A DNA stretch of 64,000 nucleotides from UMGS1889 sp964540575 (GCA_964540575.1 CAZINI010000010.1:1-64000); one strand, 5' to 3'; numbered from the stretch's first letter, positions 1-8,757 are shown. The notes: generated by a model not told the origin, from the sequence alone. Program-made: numbers and translations.

Positions 1-15
1 ACAGGATTTTCAGCC

Positions 16-40
16 AATAACTGCCCGATGGGCAGTTATT
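16..40. repeat. 11-bp inverted repeat with GAT loop
   Basis: Perfect inverted repeat AATAACTGCCC / GGGCAGTTATT around a 3-nt GAT loop, lying about 100 bp before lnt. No T-run follows on the + strand, so it is not a clear rho-independent terminator. It has the same architecture (3-nt loop, one loop variant also GAT) as the palindrome family of the integrated element, but a different stem sequence. Confidence 0.6.
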
Positions 41-141
41 GAGTACGCACTAATTTATATTATAGCACATTATCTGAATATTCGGCACAAATAATGTGAA
101 GATTTGTTAAAATTTCAGTTAATTTCAAGGGAGGGATAGCA

Positions 142-1650
142 GTGAAGCTTCATTTTACAAAATATTTCTCCCTCTTTTCGGGCATAGCCCTTGCGGCTTC
201 CTTTACATTCAGCGGCTGGAACCTGCTTTGCTTTGCTGCACTTATCCCGATGATGCTGCGGATATACGGCTGCGGCTCGTCACGGGAGCTTCGGCGGGAA
301 ACGCTGCTGTTCTCATACGGCTACTATATGCCGCTGCTTTCGTGGATATACGGCATTTATGGTATGCTGCCCTTTTCGGACGGGATAAACGCTTTTCTGC
401 TGGTGCTGCTGACGGCGATACTGCCTGCGTTGTTCGGACTGATTATGTTTGCGGCAACGGCGGTGTTTATCCGAGTGAAACAGTCCGATTTATGGGACAG
501 TGCCAGATATGCACTGCTTTTTTGTTTCGGGGAATTTCTTATGGAGATAGTCCCCGGGTTTTCCTTTCCGTGGGGGCGTGTCGGGACGATAACTGCGGTG
601 TTTACGCCGTTTATACAGTCGGCGTCGCTGTTCGGGGGATTGTTTTTGAGCTTTCTTGTTCTGCTGATAAACGGTGCGGCGGCTTATCTCATCGCCAACA
701 GAAAGCGTATAAACAGGGAAATGATAAGCGGTACAGTCCTCATTATATGCGGTATTTCACTGAATATTTCCTATGGATATTTGCGGATAAATCGTTATGA
801 CTATGCCGCCGAGAAGAAAACGGAGGTCATTCTAGTTCAGGGGAATTTTTCGGGACGGCAGAAGTGGTCATCACCGCCCGACAAAATGACCGAAAAATAT
901 ATCGGCTTATCCGAGTGTGCTTATACCGATAATACACGGCTTATCGTTTTTCCCGAAACAGCTGTGGCAGGCTTTCTTGACTATGACGAATATCTCACCG
1001 TGGGACTGAAAAAACTCGCCCGAAACAGCGGCTCTGTGCTTGTCACGGGGATAAACTGTCGGGTCGGGGGCGATCGTTACAATTCAGCGGCGGCGTTCGA
1101 GCCTGACGGGAATATCTCAAAGCCGTATTTCAAGCAGCGGCTGGTACCCTTCGGTGAATATCTTCCGCTGGTGCCCGATTCGGCTGTTAAGGGCTACAGC
1201 GGCTATTCGGCGGGAATGGTTTCGCTGCCTCTGGAAACCTCCGCAGGCAGCGTGGGGACGGTCATCTGCTATGAATCGGTATACCCGGGAATATCCCGAA
1301 AAACCGTCAGGAACGGTGCAGAGCTTATTGCCGTCATCACCAACGACTCCTGGTTTGACAACACCCGTGCCTTAGATCAGCACCTTGCACATGCCGTTCT
1401 GAGGGCGGTGGAGAATGACCGCTGGGTGGTCAGGGCGGCGAATACGGCGGTAACGGCGGTCATATCTCCCACAGGCGAGATAACAGCAGAAGCCCCGCCT
1501 TACATTCCCTGTGCACTTCGGTCGCAGGCGGGAATGAAAAGGGGGCTTTCGGTTTACGGCATATTCGGGGACATTATCATTATCCCCGCACTTTGGCTGA
1601 CAGCTTCGGGGCTGGGGGAGAAAAAACGGTCAGAAAACGTTGTACCATAA
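142..1650 (+). CDS. lnt: Apolipoprotein N-acyltransferase (Lnt)
   Basis: Transfers the third acyl chain to the N-terminal cysteine of lipoproteins in the cytoplasmic membrane. The first ~190 residues are a multi-pass membrane region. The rest is a carbon-nitrogen hydrolase (nitrilase) domain with the expected triad: Glu in FPETAV (~res 271), Lys in PYFKQR (~330) and Cys in VICYES (~375). At 502 residues it matches the family length. The GTG start is chosen because GGGAGGG lies 6-7 nt upstream. Lnt is typical of Gram-negatives and actinobacteria and less common in Firmicutes. The 3' end overlaps the convergent DUF4363 gene by about 20 bp. Family assignment is strong; activity is inferred from the triad. 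Confidence 0.9.
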   Translation: MKLHFTKYFSLFSGIALAASFTFSGWNLLCFAALIPMMLRIYGCGSSRELRRETLLFSYGYYMPLLSWIYGIYGMLPFSDGINAFLLVLLTAILPALFGLIMFAATAVFIRVKQSDLWDSARYALLFCFGEFLMEIVPGFSFPWGRVGTITAVFTPFIQSASLFGGLFLSFLVLLINGAAAYLIANRKRINREMISGTVLIICGISLNISYGYLRINRYDYAAEKKTEVILVQGNFSGRQKWSSPPDKMTEKYIGLSECAYTDNTRLIVFPETAVAGFLDYDEYLTVGLKKLARNSGSVLVTGINCRVGGDRYNSAAAFEPDGNISKPYFKQRLVPFGEYLPLVPDSAVKGYSGYSAGMVSLPLETSAGSVGTVICYESVYPGISRKTVRNGAELIAVITNDSWFDNTRALDQHLAHAVLRAVENDRWVVRAANTAVTAVISPTGEITAEAPPYIPCALRSQAGMKRGLSVYGIFGDIIIIPALWLTASGLGEKKRSENVVP

Positions 1651-2007
1651 TGGTATCTCCGCTCCGTAAAGCCTGTCGATACGCTTTGAAAGGCTTTTTA
1701 TCTCCGACTCGGTTTCCTCCGCTTGTATTTTTATCAGCGGGAGAAGCTTTGCAAAGGAGCTGTTTATCTCTTCAAGCCTGTCCAGATCAACAATGACGGA
1801 AGCGGTGCGGCAGAATTTGTTCCAGTCGGCATATATCATATCCGCCTTTCGGTATGCTTCGTCGTATCTTTCAAGCTCATACAGCCGTGAAATATCCTCC
1901 AGATTATCCGTGAAATATGCAGTGCGGTTTTTCAGCATATTCAGCGTAAGAAATGACGAAATGCAGATGCAGAGCAGCAGTCCCGCACAGAGAATTATCC
2001 GTTTCAT
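1630..2007 (-). CDS. DUF4363 family protein
   Basis: A 125-residue protein with one N-terminal membrane segment (about residues 4-22) and a long helical remainder rich in Glu, Leu and Arg that probably forms a coiled coil outside the membrane. DUF4363 proteins are small, of unknown function, and in Clostridia usually sit directly after a DUF421 gene, as here: the two overlap by 4 bp and must be co-transcribed. They probably act together in the membrane. The gene converges on lnt with a slight 3' overlap. Confidence 0.8.
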   Translation of the reverse strand: MKRIILCAGLLLCICISSFLTLNMLKNRTAYFTDNLEDISRLYELERYDEAYRKADMIYADWNKFCRTASVIVDLDRLEEINSSFAKLLPLIKIQAEETESEIKSLSKRIDRLYGAEIPLWYNVF

Positions 2008-2681
2008 ACAGCACGCTCCTTTTTAACTATCCTGAATGTTCCGTCCGATTTAACGGACATAAGAAAAATATCGGAGATTTTCAGCCGTTTGCCCGACAAT
2101 ATTTCTGAAAACCGCTTTTCCGTGATCGAGGAGCGGTTCAGGGCTTCGGGGATAAGGATACCGTCCTGAACGATTATCACGGGGGGATCTTCGGGATTTG
2201 CATTTGCACCCACATCTCCTTTTTCTGCCGCCTGATACTTGGTTTTCTCATATACGGACAATGCACCGGTAGTTTCCACCACCGCAAACTGCACCTCCGA
2301 TATGTCGAATATGCCGTAGGAACGCAGAGCCTCCATCAGGTCGTCTATGGTATATCGAAGCTCCTTCAGCTTCTTTTGGTCGATAACTCCGCCGCTTATG
2401 ACGATAACAGGCTTTCCGCACAGTATTCGGCGGACACGCCAGCTGTGCAGCGACCAGAAGCCCACTAGCACGTCCATGGCGGCAAGGGTGAATATGGGGA
2501 CAAGCCCCGTTATCAGCGGGATAGATGGATCCTCAACGGGCAGTGTTGCTATATTCGATATGAGGATAGTTATGGCAAGCTCCGAGGGCTGCAGCTCGCC
2601 TATCTGACGCTTTCCCATAAGCCGCACCGCCGCAATCACCGCAGCGTACAGAATTGCTGCCCTGATAAATACTATGGACAT
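2004..2681 (-). CDS. DUF421 (YetF/YrbG-type) membrane protein
   Basis: A 225-residue protein with three hydrophobic N-terminal segments (about residues 5-23, 35-50 and 57-77) followed by a soluble alpha/beta domain containing the family's KPVIVISGG and SGVID-like stretch and a YTIDDLMEALR motif. DUF421 proteins are membrane proteins of unknown biochemical role, linked in Bacillus to spore and membrane functions. It is first of a two-gene unit with the DUF4363 gene (4-bp overlap). GGAGATG upstream of the ATG is a reasonable ribosome binding site. Confidence 0.85.
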   Translation of the reverse strand: MSIVFIRAAILYAAVIAAVRLMGKRQIGELQPSELAITILISNIATLPVEDPSIPLITGLVPIFTLAAMDVLVGFWSLHSWRVRRILCGKPVIVISGGVIDQKKLKELRYTIDDLMEALRSYGIFDISEVQFAVVETTGALSVYEKTKYQAAEKGDVGANANPEDPPVIIVQDGILIPEALNRSSITEKRFSEILSGKRLKISDIFLMSVKSDGTFRIVKKERAV

Positions 2682-2824
2682 TTGCTTTCATCTCCGTTTT
2701 TTGGAGATATTATCTGCATTTTTTCGGGAAATATTCAATAAGTGTTTAATGTTGAGTGTTGAGTTATGAATTTAATGTGGAGAGAGAAAAGTGGAATTAT
2801 AGCAATCCATAAAAATAGCATTAT

Positions 2825-2914
2825 TGTAGGGGCGGGGTTTCCCCGCCCGCAGATTTCAAAAGTTCTTTCGGTAACTGCGGGACGGGAAACCAAAGCTATG
2901 CTTTTTCCCCTACA
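2825..2914. repeat. 90-bp intergenic repeat with terminal inverted ends
   Basis: Lies in the 358-bp gap 2682-3039, which holds no gene. It begins TGTAGGGG and ends CCCCTACA, an 8-bp terminal inverted repeat, and contains an inner GC-rich palindrome (GGCGGGG TTT CCCCGCC). This is the layout of a MITE-like or REP-like intergenic element. It is in the chromosomal half and unrelated in sequence to the palindromes of the integrated element. Confidence 0.6.
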
Positions 2915-2990
2915 AGCCCTGTCAGGATATTTTTATGTACCGCTATAGTATTTCAATTAACTGCCGCAGTCGTATTAATCAGCGGCTCCT

Positions 2991-3032
2991 TCAAAATAAA
3001 AAATAGCCGTACGGCTGATGCCGAACGGCTTG
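2991..3032 (-). terminator. Terminator of the tcdA-like gene
   Basis: On the minus strand an AGCCGT...ACGGCT stem (3005-3030) is followed by ATTTTTTATTTT, just after the stop codon of the ThiF-family gene. Confidence 0.6.
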
Positions 3033-3039
3033 AAAAATG

Positions 3040-3753
3040 TCAATTTATTCCCGAAATATCCCTGATAACTTCGCCTGCTATCATAAGCCCCGCACAGGAG
3101 GGGACAAAGCTTACCGAGCCGACGTGTCTGCCCTTGCCGCTTTCGTCCTCACATTCGCCCATATGGGGGACTGCTTTTTCTTCGGAAAACAGCACCTTGA
3201 GATGATCGATCCCACGTTTGCGAAGCTCATATCGCATGACCTTTGCAAGGGGACAGGTGTGCGTTTTGGAAATGTCGGTTATTTTCAGCTTATCGGGATA
3301 AAGCTTGTTTCCCGTTCCCATTGATGAAATGATAGGTATGTCCAGCCGAACCGCCTCCGATGCAAGAAACAGCTTAGAGGGGACGGAATCTATGGCGTCA
3401 ACGATATAGTCATATTCCGAAAGGTCAATTTCGGCGGCGTTTTCCTCCGAATAAAACATTGTGTACAGCTTCACCTGACAGTCGGGATTTATATCCCCGA
3501 TACGTTCGGCACAGACCTCTGTTTTGTATCTGCCGACGGTGCTGTGCAGGGCAATAAGCTGGCGGTTTATATTGGTGACGGAAACGGTGTCATTATCCGC
3601 AATGCCTATTTTTCCGATGCCGCCCCGTGCAAGGGCTTCAATAACATACGAGCCGACGCCGCCCGCTCCGAATACCATTACAGCGGAGTCGGACAGCTTT
3701 TTTTGCTTGTCGCTGCCTATCAGCATTCTCATTCTTGAAAATTCATCAGCCAT
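3040..3753 (-). CDS. tcdA: ThiF/E1-family tRNA threonylcarbamoyladenosine dehydratase (TcdA-like)
   Basis: A 237-residue adenylate-forming E1-like enzyme. The nucleotide-binding motif GAGGVGS is at about residues 30-36 and the family's NINRQ arginine motif is near 65. Downstream is the conserved VDAIDSVPSK segment and a Cys/His-containing loop (HTCPLAK, HMGECEDE). TcdA/CsdL proteins cyclise t6A to ct6A at position 37 of ANN-decoding tRNAs in the cytoplasm. ThiF and MoeB are close relatives, but no thiS or moaD gene is adjacent, so TcdA is preferred. It is downstream of the permease/exporter pair, separated by about 10 bp, and probably shares their transcript. Confidence 0.8.
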   Translation of the reverse strand: MADEFSRMRMLIGSDKQKKLSDSAVMVFGAGGVGSYVIEALARGGIGKIGIADNDTVSVTNINRQLIALHSTVGRYKTEVCAERIGDINPDCQVKLYTMFYSEENAAEIDLSEYDYIVDAIDSVPSKLFLASEAVRLDIPIISSMGTGNKLYPDKLKITDISKTHTCPLAKVMRYELRKRGIDHLKVLFSEEKAVPHMGECEDESGKGRHVGSVSFVPSCAGLMIAGEVIRDISGIN

Positions 3754-3763
3754 TTATCAGACC

Positions 3764-4870
3764 TCACAAAATAATATAGTATGCAAATAATCCGAGGATT
3801 ATCAGCATTGAAAAGTTCAGCAGGGAAAATTTCAGCAGATAGGAAAACGGCTTTGCACCCTCCGTTCTGCAATAAAATTTATAGGAAATAAGGCTTGCAA
3901 GGGACGCAATGATAGTTCCCAGACCGCCTATGTTCGTGCCGAGGATAAGTGCGTCGCCCCTGTCCGTAAAGCCCGACAGCATCATCGCTGCGGGGACGTT
4001 TGAGATGACCTGCGAAAGCAGCAGCGAGGAGAGAAACTCTCTGTCCCTGATAAACTCGGACATAAAGCTGCTCACTTCGTCTATCCGCTTGATATTTCCC
4101 ACAAAAACGAAGAAAAAAGCAAAGGTAAGCAGCAGCGAATAATCCGCTTTTGTAAACAGCTCAGTTTCCGTTATGAAGATGACTATACACACCGACATAA
4201 AGGTGGTGAACGTGTCCAGAATGCCGAAAACAGACAGTATGCACAGGACAAAAAGTATGCCGTAAAGTACAAGATAGGGCTTATGTTTAAGTGAAGCAGG
4301 CTCTCTGCCCGACGGTTCAAAATCCTCATTTTCCAAGAGAAAAACGGGGATTATTGTTAGAAAAAGTCCCAGCAGGGAAATGGGGAGCGTCAGTCGGAAA
4401 AATTCTCCCGCAGCCATATCAAATGCCGAAAACAGAAACAAATTCTGCGGATTTCCGAAGGGTGTCGCCATACTTCCGATATTCGCCGCAGCGGTCTGCA
4501 ATATCAGCACGAACGGTATATAATGGGGCATTGAGGCAAGTGTCATTATGGTAAACGGCACGATGGTTATCAGTGCAACATCGTTGGTTATCAGCATTGA
4601 CATAAAGAACGCCGCAGCAACCAGCACAGCCGAAAGCGTTCTCGCACTGTGCACCTTTGACACCAGCTTTTCCGAAACAAGCTGAAGAAGCCCATTCTCG
4701 GCAAAGCCCGAAATTATCAGCATAAAGCAGAAAAGCACTGCCATCATATCCGTGTCCAGCATTTCAAGAAGATTGCCGCCTTTTGGGGCGATGATGCAGG
4801 ATATGAAGGCGAGTATTCCCGAGATCCACAGAACAGGCTCGGCTTTGAATGATTCTATCAGCTTTTTCAT
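3764..4870 (-). CDS. SLC13/ArsB-NhaD-type ion permease
   Basis: A 368-residue protein of about ten hydrophobic segments belonging to the ion transporter superfamily (citrate/anion or Na+/H+ type permeases). Visible landmarks are the MLITNDVALI segment near residue 115, a common motif in this family where a helix breaks inside the membrane, and the matching SQVISNVPAAMML segment near 290. The substrate cannot be read from sequence. Its start overlaps the stop of the upstream metal exporter gene by 4 bp, so the two are translationally coupled and may act on the same stress. Confidence 0.75.
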   Translation of the reverse strand: MKKLIESFKAEPVLWISGILAFISCIIAPKGGNLLEMLDTDMMAVLFCFMLIISGFAENGLLQLVSEKLVSKVHSARTLSAVLVAAAFFMSMLITNDVALITIVPFTIMTLASMPHYIPFVLILQTAAANIGSMATPFGNPQNLFLFSAFDMAAGEFFRLTLPISLLGLFLTIIPVFLLENEDFEPSGREPASLKHKPYLVLYGILFVLCILSVFGILDTFTTFMSVCIVIFITETELFTKADYSLLLTFAFFFVFVGNIKRIDEVSSFMSEFIRDREFLSSLLLSQVISNVPAAMMLSGFTDRGDALILGTNIGGLGTIIASLASLISYKFYCRTEGAKPFSYLLKFSLLNFSMLIILGLFAYYIIL

Positions 4871-5775
4871 AAAACAGTTATCCCCAGAAGGTCGATGAGA
4901 AGTCCCGAAAATGTTCCCACAAGGTACAGCACGGCGGTGATGAAAATGTTCTCACCAACGCTTTTATTGGACCTGTAAAGCACGGCAAGTCCCACGCCCG
5001 CACCCGTAGACAGCCCCGCAACAGCAGAGCCTGTGGTTATTCCTCCCTGAACGAAAAGCTCGGTAATTACCACCGATGCGGCACAATTGGGTATCATTCC
5101 CACCAATCCCGCAACAAAGGGCTGGAACACACGTATTCCCGAAAGAAATTCAGAGAAGCGTTCTTCGCCCACAAAGGAAATTATTCCATTCAGAAGGATA
5201 TTCACCAGAAGTATGAATATAAAAATATTCAGCGTATGACGGAAGGCACTGTAAAAAATGCCGTGCTCGCCGCAGCCGCAGTCGGAGCAGAATTCCTCAA
5301 AGGGTTCATCACGGCGTTTTCGCTTGAAAAGCTTAAGGCAGAGGTCTAACAGAAGCCCTGCAATGATGGCGATTATCACCTTTATAAGCAGCAGCTTCCA
5401 AATTGCCCCCACCTTGTCGGGGTGGGCGAGCAGAACGGGAACAGCTTCGTCCGAGGTGGAGAGAAACACCGCAAGCAGCGTTCCTGCGGTGATAAGCTCG
5501 CCTGCATAGAGGTTTGACGCCGCAACCGAAAATCCGCACTGCGGTATACAGCCGATAAGTGCACCGCCGACAGAGCCGAAGCCGCCCATTTTTTTCAGGG
5601 CGTTTGCCAGCTTATCTCCTGCCTTATGCTCGAAATATTCCATAAACAGGAATGCCGCAAACAGAAAGGGCAGCATTTTCAGAGAATCAAGCAGAGCATC
5701 TGTCAGTATTTCCAAAATTTCAAATGATTGCTCTGCATGACCATGAAAGGTGCCTGTATATCCAATAAATTCCAT
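4867..5775 (-). CDS. Putative 10-TM heavy-metal exporter (ArsP_2 / putative manganese transporter family)
   Basis: A 302-residue membrane protein built as two similar halves. Each half carries a re-entrant-looking motif: GCIPQCGFS (~res 94) and GMIPNCAAS (~res 236). A cytosolic loop between the halves has CSDCGCGEHG, a likely metal-binding stretch. This matches the family annotated as putative manganese or arsenic efflux proteins; the true metal is not known from sequence. It is first in an operon with the permease (4-bp overlap). A good promoter lies upstream on the minus strand. The leader is only about 47 nt, too short for a yybP-ykoY manganese riboswitch. Confidence 0.75.
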   Translation of the reverse strand: MEFIGYTGTFHGHAEQSFEILEILTDALLDSLKMLPFLFAAFLFMEYFEHKAGDKLANALKKMGGFGSVGGALIGCIPQCGFSVAASNLYAGELITAGTLLAVFLSTSDEAVPVLLAHPDKVGAIWKLLLIKVIIAIIAGLLLDLCLKLFKRKRRDEPFEEFCSDCGCGEHGIFYSAFRHTLNIFIFILLVNILLNGIISFVGEERFSEFLSGIRVFQPFVAGLVGMIPNCAASVVITELFVQGGITTGSAVAGLSTGAGVGLAVLYRSNKSVGENIFITAVLYLVGTFSGLLIDLLGITVL

Positions 5776-5828
5776 ATGTTACTCCTTAAAAACGTGTGTG
5801 ATTGGCGGATTTTTTACCGCATTAAAAT

Positions 5829-5857
5829 ATTATAGCATATATCCACATTTTTTTCAA
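5829..5857 (-). promoter_or_regulatory. Promoter of the metal exporter operon
   Basis: Read on the minus strand: -35 TTGAAA (5852-5857), 17-bp spacer, perfect -10 TATAAT (5829-5834). Transcription would start about 47 nt before the exporter ATG. Confidence 0.75.
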
Positions 5858-5879
5858 GGATTTATTCAAAATTTTCTGC

Positions 5880-5908
5880 TTGCTTTTTTGGTCGAAATGT
5901 GGCATAAT
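5880..5908 (+). promoter_or_regulatory. Candidate guaA promoter
   Basis: TTGCTT (5880-5885), 17 bp, CATAAT (5903-5908). A second candidate downstream (TTGACA at about 5955, TACAAT near 5976) has a short 15-bp spacer. No purine riboswitch (no paired P2/P3 loop motifs) is apparent in the leader. Confidence 0.5.
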
Positions 5909-6020
5909 ATACTGTGAACTATTTTCAATTAAATGGAAAAATTCATAAAAATATTGACATTACTAAACGGCAGATACAATGTGGCATTTATCGAAATATT
6001 TAAAGGAATGGGGAAAGAGA

Positions 6021-7553
6021 ATGGCTCATCAGTTAGTTATAGTTCTTGACTTCGGCGGACAGTACAATCAGCTTATCGCACGGCGTGTCAGAGAGTGCGG
6101 CGTTTACTGCGAGGTGCATTCGTACAAGACACCTATCAGCAAGCTTCGTGAAATGAATCCTGTGGGAATCATCTTTACGGGCGGTCCCAACAGTGCTTAT
6201 CTGGAAACTTCACCTACGGTTTCCAAGGAAATTTTTGAGCTGGGAGTGCCTGTTCTGGGACTTTGCTATGGCTGCCAGCTTATTGCTCATCTTTGCGGCG
6301 GAAAGGTTTCCACTGCTATTACAAGCGAATACGGAAAGACGGAAACTGTTTATGATACTTCGTCTTTGCTTTTCAAGGGACTTCCCGAGAAAAATATCTC
6401 CTGGATGAGTCATACGGATTATATTGAAAAAATACCCGAGGGCTTCAAAAATGTTGCTTACACGGAAAATTGTCCCACGGCGGCAATGGAATGTCCCGAG
6501 CGTAAGCTTTACGGCATTCAGTTCCACCCCGAGGTAAATCACACCGTTGACGGAACAAAAATGCTCCATAATTTCCTTTATGAAATATGCGGCTGCAAGG
6601 GCGACTGGTCTATGGGCGAGTACGCTCAGACGGCGATAAAGTCTATCCGTGAAAAAGTCGGCGACGGAAAGGTGCTGCTGGCACTTTCGGGCGGCGTGGA
6701 TTCTTCCGTTGCGGCGGCTTTGCTGTCCAAGGCGGTGGGAGATAAGCTTACCTGCATTTTCGTTGACCACGGATTTATGCGGAAAAACGAGGGCGACGAG
6801 GTCGAGGCAGCATTCAAGGACTGGGACATTAACTTTGTCAGGGTAAATGCCAAGGAGCAGTTTATGTCCAAACTGAGAGGCGTTTCCGACCCCGAAACAA
6901 AGAGGAAAACTATCGGCGAGGAGTTTATCCGAGTATTTGAACAGGAAGCTAAGAAGATAGGAAAGGTTGATTTCCTTGTTCAGGGAACTATTTATCCCGA
7001 CATTATCGAAAGCGGAGCAGGGGACGCTGCTGTTATCAAGTCCCACCACAACGTTGGCGGTCTGCCCGATTATGTGGATTTCAAGGAGATAATCGAGCCG
7101 CTCAGACTGCTGTTCAAGGACGAGGTGAGAAAGTTGGGCGAGGAGCTGGGACTGTCCCCCGTGCTGGTATGGCGTCAGCCGTTCCCCGGACCGGGACTTG
7201 CTATCAGAATTATCGGCGAGATAACCGATGAAAAGCTGGAAATTCTCCAGGACGCTGACTGGATTTTCCGTGAGGAAATTGCAAAGGCAGGGCTGGACAA
7301 GTCCGTTAATCAGTATTTTGCAGTCCTCACCAACAACCGTTCCGTCGGCGTTATGGGCGACGGCAGAACTTACGATTACACCCTTGCACTGAGAGCTGTT
7401 ACCACCACCGACTTTATGACTGCCGATTTTGCCCGCATTCCTTATGACGTTCTTGAAACTGCGTCAAGCCGTATCGTCAACGAGGTGAAGTCGATAAACA
7501 GAATTGTTTATGACGTTACTACTAAGCCGCCTGCTACTATTGAGTGGGAATAA
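6021..7553 (+). CDS. guaA: GMP synthase, glutamine-hydrolysing
   Basis: Converts XMP to GMP with ATP and glutamine in the cytoplasm. It has the full domain set: class I glutamine amidotransferase (Cys in GLCYGCQ, ~res 81; His in QFHPEV, ~168), ATP-pyrophosphatase P-loop SGGVDSS (~222) and the C-terminal dimerisation domain ending KPPATIEWE. At 510 residues it is the normal length. The start at 6021 (MAHQL) is chosen over an upstream in-frame ATG at 5979 because GGGGAAAGAG lies just before it. It is followed by a good terminator and then by a GuaA paralogue that lacks the amidotransferase domain. Confidence 0.95.
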   Translation: MAHQLVIVLDFGGQYNQLIARRVRECGVYCEVHSYKTPISKLREMNPVGIIFTGGPNSAYLETSPTVSKEIFELGVPVLGLCYGCQLIAHLCGGKVSTAITSEYGKTETVYDTSSLLFKGLPEKNISWMSHTDYIEKIPEGFKNVAYTENCPTAAMECPERKLYGIQFHPEVNHTVDGTKMLHNFLYEICGCKGDWSMGEYAQTAIKSIREKVGDGKVLLALSGGVDSSVAAALLSKAVGDKLTCIFVDHGFMRKNEGDEVEAAFKDWDINFVRVNAKEQFMSKLRGVSDPETKRKTIGEEFIRVFEQEAKKIGKVDFLVQGTIYPDIIESGAGDAAVIKSHHNVGGLPDYVDFKEIIEPLRLLFKDEVRKLGEELGLSPVLVWRQPFPGPGLAIRIIGEITDEKLEILQDADWIFREEIAKAGLDKSVNQYFAVLTNNRSVGVMGDGRTYDYTLALRAVTTTDFMTADFARIPYDVLETASSRIVNEVKSINRIVYDVTTKPPATIEWE

Positions 7554-7578
7554 TTCTGTCCCCGAATAGAAAAAATAT

Positions 7579-7620
7579 ATCCCGAAAATCATGGAAAAAG
7601 ATGATTTTCGGGATTTTTTA
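7579..7620 (+). terminator. guaA terminator
   Basis: Stem ATCCCGAAAATCAT (7579-7592) pairs with ATGATTTTCGGGAT (7601-7614), 8-nt loop, followed by a T-run. Confidence 0.85.
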
Positions 7621-7630
7621 TATTTAGCAC

Positions 7631-7659
7631 TTGAATAGTCTGTCGTATCATGCTATAAT
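7631..7659 (+). promoter_or_regulatory. Promoter of the GuaA-like second gene
   Basis: TTGAAT (7631-7636), 17-bp spacer, TATAAT (7654-7659), placed after the guaA terminator. The second gene therefore has its own transcription unit. Confidence 0.75.
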
Positions 7660-7715
7660 ATAAATAGTTTTCAGGGAAACTACAATAATATGACATTCAA
7701 AAGGGAGAGGATCAA

Positions 7716-8693
7716 ATGAACAACACAAGACCCGATTCTATGGAAAGAATCACCACCCCCGCACAGGCAGAAGCATTTATCGCCGAGCAGGTTGCGGAAA
7801 TAAAAACACAGGTCGGCGACAAGAAGGTGCTGCTGGCACTTTCGGGCGGCGTTGACAGCTCAGTCGTTGCCGCACTTCTTATCAAGGCTATCGGAAAGCA
7901 GCTGGTTTGCGTTCACGTTAACCATGGTCTTATGAGAAAGGGCGAAAGCGAGCAGGTAATTGAAGTTTTCAAAAATCAGCTGGACGCAAATCTCATTTAT
8001 ATCGACGCAACCGACCGTTTTCTTGACCTGCTGGCAGGAGTTTCCGACCCCGAAACAAAACGTAAGATAATAGGCGGAGAGTTCATCAAGGTGTTTGACG
8101 AAGAAGCAAGAAAGCTGGAGGGCATTTCTTTCCTTGCACAGGGAACTATTTACCCCGATATTCTCGAAAGTGACGGCGTTAAGGCACACCATAATGTTGG
8201 CGGACTTCCCGAGGATATGCAGTTTGAGCTGGTAGAGCCTATCCGTCTGCTGTTTAAGGACGAGGTAAGAGTTGTGGGACGTGCTCTGGGACTTCCCGCA
8301 AGCATGGTGGACAGACAGCCGTTCCCCGGTCCCGGACTTGGCGTAAGATGCCTTGGTGCTATCACCCGTGACAGGCTGAACGCTCTCCGTGAAGCTGACG
8401 CTATCCTCCGTGACGAGTTCGACAAGGCTGGGCTTACTCCCAAGGTTTGGCAGTTCTTCACAGTTGTTCCCGATTTCCGTTCAACGGGCGTTCGTGACGG
8501 CAAGCGTGCTTTTGACTGGCCTGTAATTATCCGTGCGGTAAACACTGTTGATGCTATGACGGCAACCGTTCCCGAGATAGATTGGGCTGTTCTCAAGAAG
8601 ATAACAGATAGGATTTTGGCGGAGGTTCCCGGAGTTTGCAGAGTTCTCTACGACCTCAGCCCCAAGCCCTCGGCTACTATTGAGTGGGAATAA
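7716..8693 (+). CDS. GMP synthase ATP-pyrophosphatase subunit (GuaA-B type, no amidotransferase domain)
   Basis: A 325-residue protein matching only the C-terminal two-thirds of GuaA: P-loop SGGVDSS at ~res 42, the conserved AQGTIYPDI segment, RQPFPGPGLG, and the C-terminal dimerisation domain ending KPSATIEWE. It resembles the separate synthetase subunit of archaeal two-subunit GMP synthases. No separate amidotransferase subunit is next to it, so it would use free ammonia, borrow another glutaminase, or act on another substrate. It carries its own promoter, a GGGAGAGG ribosome binding site, and all visible catalytic motifs, so it is not a decayed copy. An N-terminal ~20-residue extension precedes the domain. 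Confidence 0.85.
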   Translation: MNNTRPDSMERITTPAQAEAFIAEQVAEIKTQVGDKKVLLALSGGVDSSVVAALLIKAIGKQLVCVHVNHGLMRKGESEQVIEVFKNQLDANLIYIDATDRFLDLLAGVSDPETKRKIIGGEFIKVFDEEARKLEGISFLAQGTIYPDILESDGVKAHHNVGGLPEDMQFELVEPIRLLFKDEVRVVGRALGLPASMVDRQPFPGPGLGVRCLGAITRDRLNALREADAILRDEFDKAGLTPKVWQFFTVVPDFRSTGVRDGKRAFDWPVIIRAVNTVDAMTATVPEIDWAVLKKITDRILAEVPGVCRVLYDLSPKPSATIEWE

Positions 8694-8720
8694 TTTTTAT
8701 ATTGATTTTGCTATAAAAAG

Positions 8721-8757
8721 AGAGCTGACCTTTTTGAATGGGTCAGCTCTTTTCGTT
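8721..8757. terminator. Bidirectional terminator
   Basis: AGAGCTGACC (8721-8730) pairs with GGTCAGCTCT (8741-8750), A-rich on the left and T-rich on the right. It can serve both the + strand GuaA-like gene and the converging - strand acetyltransferase. Confidence 0.8.

Noticed and set aside
16..40. Member of the element palindrome family
   Set aside because: Stem sequence differs (ACTGCCC, not ATTCCCC) although the loop and architecture are alike; kept only as a possible relative.
5776..5835. yybP-ykoY manganese riboswitch before the metal exporter
   Set aside because: The leader between the promoter and start codon is about 47 nt, too short for that aptamer.
5909..6020. Purine riboswitch before guaA
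   Set aside because: No three-way junction with paired loops can be drawn from the leader.
6210..7049. 279-codon minus-strand ORF inside guaA
   Set aside because: It is antisense to a strongly conserved enzyme, shows no family features and no ribosome binding site.
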